Origin: Mytilus edulis
Taxonomy: Eukaryota > Mollusca > Bivalvia > Mytilida > Mytilidae
Direction: 5' to 3'
NCBI RefSeq assembly: GCF_963676685.1
Contig: NC_092346.1
Coordinates: 28,595,133 to 28,659,132, forward strand
Length of the DNA stretch: 64,000 bases
Shown: positions 56,824-64,000 of the stretch, in pieces
Layout: each line of letters begins with the position of its first letter
Numbering within the stretch: position 1 is the stretch's first letter
Translations under genes and position numbers: made by a program
The notes under the pieces: model-generated
Databases searched by the model: none
Told to the model about the DNA's origin: nothing
Seen by the model: only the letters and a program-made list of their open reading frames with translations

Positions 56824-59800
56824 ATGGCTGACACCGACAAACTTGCCAATGAAGTCAAAACTATGACCCTGCAAAACGGTGAAAGCACTGCCCCTAATAA
56901 TTCAAATGATGATTTTATGAATGACTGGGGATTTCCACTGCCTGACCTATATAAGCTCTCCTTGAGATTTTACAAAGGTACAACGAATGGCAGCGGTAAA
57001 CATGACTTCCCATCATTATTTTTATCACTCAAAGTTGCCGGTGGCATTATTTTATGAAACAAACAATGGACTTACTACTTATATTTTAAGTAGTGTAACG
57101 TTTTGTTTTGTGTTCATCTTGATATCTAGGTAACAGTGCACTCTTTTTCTTCTGATAAATAAAATGCACTGTACATTTGCCTTTTCACACATGTAACTTT
57201 CTACTTCTATGTGGTTAATCTTATGTTGAAAATTCCATTACTCAAATGTAGTATATGCATGTGTCAACCAGAAAACTTTGTTGAAATCTAACAAAAACTT
57301 TAATTATACAGGAACAAATATAACAAATACAAATAAAATTATGGGATGTTTGCAACAACTACTCAGGGCTAAAATTAGGTATCCATAGTTACGTGAGGAA
57401 CTCCCACCCACATACATTGAAGGCATCAGCTTTAGGGGCATTGATGGCACTTTCAGATAGTTGGTTCCAGTCAACAACTGTTTTCAGGGCATTGATGGCA
57501 CTTTCAGAAAGTTGGTTCCAGTCAACAACTGTTTTGAGGATTATGCTATATTTATAGGCATCTGAAGTGATGACTCTGGAAAATCTGTCTCTATGATCAA
57601 TGATAATATTGTCTGGTTGCTACGTATATACATTTGTAGGGTTGGTCTCTTGATGTAATCTGGAATGATTGATGCTGCTCCATGTTATATCTTATTTAGG
57701 AATGTGAACTGGGCTCCTTTTTTGGTGTGTTTCTAGGGTTGGCCAACCATGTGTCTGTAGGATGTTTTTTGCAATTCCTGGGGCCACAATTATAAATATT
57801 TCATTTTGCCCAAACCCGACCCATGATGACTGGGTGTGGATAGATAGGTAGGCAAATTCTTTTTTTTTTATCAGAATTTGAATGAAAATATTAAAACAGT
57901 ATACATGGATCTTTTTTTCCTTCAAACCTTTGTAGAGACTAGCAAAAGCCATGTGCATGGCCAACTTTGAACATGTTCAAAACTATCCTTGTGCGGTCGT
58001 GGTGAAATCAGGTCGTAATAGAGGCGTAGTGAAAGCGCATTGAGGTTGTGGTAGGATCACAAACGTCTCTGTACCAAAGTGCAGCAATGTCAACTGTCTG
58101 CCATTTTCACATGTTTTACTTCTTTATGTTCATTATATCAGAAGATAAAACCTGAGATCATCCAATATTGATTAACTGCGTCTCTTACAGGCTTTCTTTT
58201 AATCTTATTCACAGTTACTCTCAAATGCAAAGACTATGAACATTAAGTTTTATATGACAATGGAGCGGACACAAAAAAAATCAGAAAAAAAAATTCGTTG
58301 AAAAAAGAATTTGAGTCAATGTTGTTTTTTTTTGGTCGGTCGTGTTTGAACAAACCAAAGCTTCCAAAAGGGTCATATATTTCGGACAATTGTATAATGT
58401 CCGGTAAAAGTCCGGCTGGGCAAAGCATGATACTGTCAACTACTTTTTAGTTTCAAGGCTTTTTCAGTCATTTTAACATTATTCAGGATCTTTTTGACCC
58501 AACCTTTTGCCTTTAATTAAAGCCACACATTTCCAGTCATAAAATTGACATGATGATTAATTACTATCAAAACAACCCCTATTTCAATACTGTCTAATTT
58601 TAATCAAGGCTTATTAGTTGTTGGACAGCAGAAAACTACCTGTTCAGGTGACAGGTAAACTATTTTCAGTACCAGACATCGTTTAAATTAATGGGTCTAT
58701 TGACAATTATTTTCGTACATTTCAGCAGTTTGTATCTAATTGATTGAGTCCCAAAGATTAAAATTATAATAAATACATTCATAAACATGATTTGATGAAA
58801 TATTTAAAAAGGTTTTAAATGAAATATCGTCAGAACTACGTTGTATGAACAAGAATACTTGTGCGCATGTGCACAGGTGGGAAATTTAATTATGCATCCT
58901 ACATTTCTTCAAAATTTCAAAAATGCTGAAATTATCATTGATACCTGTATCTAACATTCAATTCTAGTATTTTGTTGAAGAAATAACATGGAAAGAGCTT
59001 CTTTACTCAGTCGTGCTGTGTAAAATGTACACAGAATTTTATGGTCCATGATTTACCATTATCAAGTCAACATCCGGTTTTGGAAAATGTGACTTTAAAA
59101 ACGAAAGTAAAGTTTTTGACTGTCATTTTGCACTAATAAAGAGTCTAAGGCAGATATGAGCACGCTTATGTGCACACTTTGAATGATGCACTGCCAATTT
59201 TAACAGTTTATGTCAGAACATCAAATTCATATCGTAAAGTTTAATATCGTCTTTTTTTAATCTAATGTCAATTATTGGGATGGCCATCTGATTTGTATCA
59301 CAGTATGTATGTAAGCCCTCTCAAATTTGTTTCTTTTCTCATATATATGCATGATGATTTAGATTTAGTTATAAGTTGTAGAATGCTGGTTTGTTTGATG
59401 TAGACCAATTGTTTAGTGTCTTTTATATATTGAGTGTGTCATTGGTTTACTATTTTATTTAGGTTATATCCACCTTTTCTGTTATTTACATTAATAAATA
59501 TTAATAAAAACATGTGTTATTTATTCCAGAAAAAGATGGAAAGGCCATACATTTAACATATAAAGAAAAGCTGAGATTAGTAGCATATACAAAGCAGGCA
59601 GCCCATGGGAAATATCGCAATGATGTATCTCCAGATGTTGGATTCCTAGATGTTGTAGGCAATGATAGAAGGTAAGAACTTTATTCTTTCAGTGTGAAAT
59701 CTTGAATTTCGCACTTTTACTAGTTTAAGCAATTTACAAGCTAACATGTACAAATGTACTTGCATTGAGTGCAGAATAGACAAAAAAGTAAAAGGCCTTA

Positions 59801-62800
59801 CATATACATGTACAACATGTCAGGTCAGACAACTGGACTGATATTGTTATAATAAAATAATAACAACACAAGTTAGGTTAACAACGACTGATATAACAAG
59901 CAAGTCCCAAAAATGAGGGTTTGGATAAGGTCTTACCAGATTATTCCAACTCATGGAGGCCTGTAGTTATCTCCAGACACGTTGGCTTCTTCCACCAATA
60001 GTGCAAAAAACGACAATCAATCAATATTAGTCTTAAAAGCTTTGGCGGTGTCTGCTGTTACCCAGTTTTGTTCGTCTTAACACAGCATGATTTATATTAA
60101 GTTGCTTTTTCGCTTTACCAGTTCAGTTTTCTATAATTTAGCACCAGACTAAGTACAGATCCCAGTATGTGGTGAGTGTTCTCGTTGTTTTCTCCTGGAC
60201 AACTGTAAGCTTCTCAATTCCCAGTTTGCTGTTGTATAAGTTTGTTGCATGGAGATTCAGACAAAGTTGCATTGAACTGTTTTGTTATAAAAAAAATCAG
60301 TCTTTTCAATGTAGTTCCAGTCCTTAAAATGGAATGTGCATATTATGATCTTTGTATGATTAAGTTGTGATGTCATAAATAGATTTAACTTGTTTCTTTT
60401 GCATTCAAATAGTTACTTTGTTATATTTCTGCAAGAAATTTCTCTTTCCCAATTTGCATTTTTAAGAAATAAGACTGCTCTGCTTTTTTATGCAAAGAAC
60501 TACATTTGTATTTAATGAAAAGAAGTTTGCATGTATGAATGATATAATTATTTAATATTGATAACCAAGGATTTTGTCATTTGTAACATTTTTAATTGAT
60601 TTGATTTTTTAACACATGTTTGTTTTAAGGTCTGATTAAATTCAGATTTTAGTTTGAAATGAAAGATTTAATTTATTATGTTTCTCTTTGTCAAGTCTCA
60701 AGTTATCAGTATAATTTAGTTTTGTTCATTCATTAATTCTTTCATAACACAGCTGCCTCTTATCCAGATTTTTTTTATTTTGTTAATCTCATATGGTATT
60801 TGGTCTGAAGAAAACTAAATATCATTATCTTTTTCTTGGCTACTGTTAAGTATATTTTTGCAAGGATATATTATGATTCTAAAGTCAGCTGGTTATTTGC
60901 TTTTGTAATTCTGCAGGCAGTTGGTCATGTGATGTTGTAATTCTGCAGTCAGTTGGTCATGTGATGTTGTAATTCTGCAGTCAGTTGGTCATATAAAGGC
61001 TGGCTAGGTGATGTTGTAATTCTGCAGTCAGTTGGTCATATAAAGGCTGGCTAGGTGATGTTGTAATTCTACAGTCAGTTGGTCATATAAAGGCTGGCTA
61101 GGTGATGTTGTAATTCTGCAGTCAGTTGGTCATATAAAGGCTGGCTAGGTGATGTTGTAATTCTGCAGTCAGTTGGTCATATAAAGGCTGGCTAGGTGAT
61201 GTTGTAATTCTGCAGTCAGTTGGTCATATAAAGGCTAGCTAGGTGATGTTGTAATTCTGCAGTCAGTTGGTCATGTGCATGTGATGTTGTAATTCTGCAG
61301 TTATTTGCAATTGGTCATGTGATGTTGTAATTTATGGCAATTGGTCATGTGATGTTGTAATTTGTGGCAGTTGGTCATGTAATGTTGTAATTCTGCTGGC
61401 AGTTGTATGTGTAAAGATTTAGTGTCATGAATTGATACATGTAGGTGACAGTGTTTTTCTTTGGAGTACAATGTATACGTATAAGTAAATAAGTTGTGCT
61501 TTAAAATTCAATGTGACAGCAAGTTTGCAATCCTCAATACAATCAATCAATGAAAATACCACAAACTTTTACCTGGCTGTTATTTTTTATTAAGTATGAG
61601 TGAAATTAGTTAAAACATCAACAAGACAGCATTTTTTTTTTATCCACAATACAATCAGCTGATGGAAAGATTTTTGTCAAAGTACTTCAAGTTATTTGTA
61701 TTTTTGTATTTGTTTGTTTGTTTTACAGGCAAGCATGGCAGAACTTAGGAGATATGTCAAAAGAAAGTGCTATGATGGAGTTCATTAAACTAGTAGATAG
61801 TCAGTGTGGCTTACTTCGACCGTACATAGAGGCACATAAAGCAGAAAATATGGAAAAAATAAAAAAGCAGTAAGTCAAATTTTATTGACTGGTGTCATAT
61901 AGTGGAAAGAAAAAATGATTTTGATTCATATTTTATTTATTTAACTTATTTTATAGTTTATAATAATCGCTTTGCAAAAAATACATTTTTATTAATTATT
62001 TATAAATGAAGGTAAATAGAAAAAAAGAAAAATTTAATATTAAAATAAAATTAATTCAATGATATTTTTGTTATCTGCAATAGGATTTTCGTCATTTCTT
62101 GTGTTTTGAAAGAATTTTGTATTTCATTGTACAGAAATCTTTGAAATTAATAATAAATGATAATGAATCCATAACAATCCATGATATACAATGGTTGGCC
62201 TAAGATTCAACAGTATCACCAAAGTTTGTTTATAATTAGGCATAATTAGCTTAATTAGACACTTCCTACTTCATATATCTGACAGGTGTTTCACAGATCA
62301 CAATTTCAATTCTTAATCAATGTAATTACATGTACATGTTTCATAATTATTTTTTTACACTTTATTATTTGGATTTTTTTCTTCAAATTAACACCTTCCT
62401 CTCTCAGTAACAACAGGTAATTAAAAAAAGGCACTGTATGATTATATTATTGCTCTGTGGTCATACTGAAAACGATATAAAAAATGGAATTGTAGATTTG
62501 AAATATTTTGAACCGATATTGTACCTTTTATAGAAGAGAAGCAGAAGAACAAAGAAGAAGGGAGGAAGAAGAAAAGGAAAGAAAAAGGTTGGAGGAAGAA
62601 GCTCAGAGGCAGTTAGAAATGGAAAGAAAAAGACAATTGGAACAAGAGTAAGATCGTTATGAAATTATTCATTACTTAACAAGAACAAGAGTTGTTTTTC
62701 TTTGACTGTGATTTTTGTTGAATTCAAGAAATGCCTATTTGTTAGTCTCATGAAGGTTTTAAAAAATAATAAGCTTGGTATTTATTATAAGTCTTTGTTT

Positions 62801-63435
62801 CAACAATTATTATTTGAGTAGTTGATGTGCATTAAACTTTATTCACATACTGCAATTTTGTTCTAATAAATCTATCTCATCAGCTTAATGGTAAATAAAT
62901 AAAAAATTTAGAAATAGAATAAATTATGGTTTTAAAAAATATAAAATTGTAAACCTTGAAATTTTAGCCATAGTTCTATTTCACAATTTCTTGTTGATAG
63001 TTCATTCATAAAAATATTAATTTGTTACTGTGGATTCATTATTAATCGTTTTACACTAATTTCGTAAGTTTTGTGGGTACTGGTGAACTACAAATTTAAA
63101 TGCTCAACAAATTATAAATATTTCTATAGTCTATATGCAGAGATTTACAAAACCACTAAATCAAATATCCATGAAAATGTAAGTTTTTCTCAATCCATGA
63201 AAATTGATACCCATGAAGATGAATAAATGCATGTTTGCTTTATAATTATAAATAGATATTAGAAATTATGAATCAATTTCCAATAGATATTAGAAATTAT
63301 GAATCAATTTCCTGAGCTTCACTTATTTTATTGTTATATTGTTACAGAATGCAGATAAGAACAGCTTTAAATCAACAGACAGCGGTGCAGTTTAGTCAAT
63401 ATGCTACTCAACAATGTCCAGGAAATAAACAACAG
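56824..63435 (+). CDS. ACBD3: ACBD3 (acyl-CoA-binding domain protein 3, GCP60), first five coding exons, 3' end beyond the window
   Basis: Golgi-resident adaptor that, in animals, binds giantin/golgins and recruits PI4KB. Exons: 56824-56977, 59530-59671, 61729-61869, 62534-62647 and 63348-63435 (639 nt, 213 codons, open). Residues 1-35 are a unique acidic start. Residues about 40-130 are the acyl-CoA-binding domain: [20 protein letters not shown], then [39 protein letters not shown] and EFIKLV. Exon 4 is a Glu/Arg coiled coil ([20 protein letters not shown]). Exon 5 reads [20 protein letters not shown], the Gln-rich segment that follows in ACBD3. The C-terminal GOLD domain lies outside the window. 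ATG 56824 is the only ATG near the exon start; the frame is open upstream to a TTG (56773) but without a Met. The last exon ends at donor CAACAG|GTAAAT. Confidence 0.95.
57390..57660 (-). mobile_element. Decayed LINE-like coding end with a 53-bp duplication, ACBD3 intron 1
   Basis: On the minus strand short frames read [10 protein letters not shown] and, further on, [20 protein letters not shown], like the C-terminal WNxLPxxxVxAPSxxxF motif of LINE reverse transcriptases. Frames are broken. A 53-bp segment with GTTGGTTCCAGTCAACAACT is directly duplicated (about 57430-57535). Confidence 0.45.
57700..59515. other. ACBD3 intron 1, remainder
   Basis: AT-rich intron sequence. I see no gene or clear repeat beyond simple A and T runs near 58265-58335. 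Confidence 0.5.
60905..61400. repeat. 47-bp minisatellite in ACBD3 intron 2
   Basis: About six full 47-bp units (GATGTTGTAATTCTGCAGTC then AGTTGGTCATATAAAGGCTG and GCTAGGT), flanked on both sides by shorter forms lacking the GGCTGGCTAGGT part. For example, the unit starts at 61057 and 61104 are 47 bp apart. Confidence 0.92.
63254..63312. repeat. Direct duplication of about 29 bp in ACBD3 intron 4
   Basis: ATAGATATTAGAAATTATGA followed by ATCAATTTCC occurs twice in tandem. The acceptor of exon 5 follows at 63347. Confidence 0.85.
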
Positions 63436-64000
63436 GTAAATAAAATTCCTTAGGTAAAATCAGTTAGTGACAGTTAAACCAATGACTGATGTTCTAAGCG
63501 CTTGAAAAGGATTTTTCCCCCCTTTTTTCTGGATAGGTCAAGTTTTCGAAATTTACAAAAAATTTGTCAAAGTCTAAGCAGACTAAAAGTTTGTAATTCC
63601 CTCAGTCTGTACAATTGTTAAGTTTTCAATGCTTTTTTTCTGCATTGCTTCAATCTATTGAATATCTGGTAGATAGTTATATCATAAGAACTTTCAGATT
63701 TAGTTTCATCATTGTCAAGCTTATTCTATGGAAGTTGTGGCCCTTGGATAACATTTTTTTTGCATTTTCTGTGATATATGCCTACACCAATTAATTAGTA
63801 ATTTGATATGAATATGTAGCCCAAACATAAAATTTTACTGATTGCATTGTAAGTTTTATTGAGTCGAATTATGCCAGGACCACAGTAAATATTTGAAAAC
63901 AGTGTCACAGGAATAATAGTTTAATGGCCCCAATAAACTTACATTGGTATGAATGTTGCAATGTTCAATAACAAATTAATGGCTAGTACATGCATTTATG
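63436..64000. other. Start of ACBD3 intron 5
   Basis: AT-rich intron sequence after donor GTAAAT (63436). The next exon is not in the window, as far as I can see. Confidence 0.6.

Overview
The window looks like nuclear DNA of a bivalve mollusc, most likely a marine mussel (Mytilus). It is AT-rich, its genes are interrupted by introns with GT/AG borders, and it is full of dispersed repeats I recognise from memory as typical of mussel genomes, such as the family carrying GAAGATGTGGTATGATTGCC. No bacterial features (operons, Shine-Dalgarno sites, CRISPR) are present. The species call is recognition, not a search.

Layout. 1-4075 is a GT-rich satellite built from about 31-bp monomers, with three near-identical 1,097-bp higher-order copies. 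From about 4.3 kb to 56.7 kb there is a tandem segmental duplication holding four copies (A, B, C, D) of one gene I do not recognise. Units A (to 17900), B (17901-30106) and C (30107-44916) are close relatives. Unit D (about 48640-56705) is the most diverged. A gene-free tract of retroelement pieces and a fold-back element separates C from D. A typical unit contains, in order: a 24-bp minisatellite remnant, a putative promoter and leader exon, the gene, a 21-bp pyrimidine-rich repeat, mobile-element debris, a 59-bp minisatellite, the 3' end of a retroelement, and a 9-bp repeat.

The array gene has five coding exons with conserved sizes and intron phases (1, 1, 0, 1). Joined at the splice sites seen here, all four copies stay open: 670, 690, 617 and 371 aa. 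The protein is rich in Lys and Glu, has no signal peptide, and carries a 25-aa repeat (13, 14, 11 and 1 copies). Its C-terminus is a conserved hydrophobic-plus-basic segment ending in Cys. The copies are mosaics: A resembles B in the 5' half, but B resembles C (and A resembles D) around intron 3 and exon 4, which points to gene conversion or unequal crossing-over.

The right end (56824-63435 and beyond) is the first five coding exons of ACBD3 (acyl-CoA-binding domain protein 3, GCP60), the only gene I can name. The sequence just upstream of it is homologous to the ends of the array units, so the array borders ACBD3 directly.

Unit comparisons also expose several mobile elements with matching empty sites: a terminal-hairpin element (in B and D), a 2.0-kb TIR element with a TAA duplication (C), a 1.0-kb element with iterated TIRs (C), a 0.5-kb TIR element (A and B, absent from C), and a 76-bp MITE with a 9-bp duplication (A and B).
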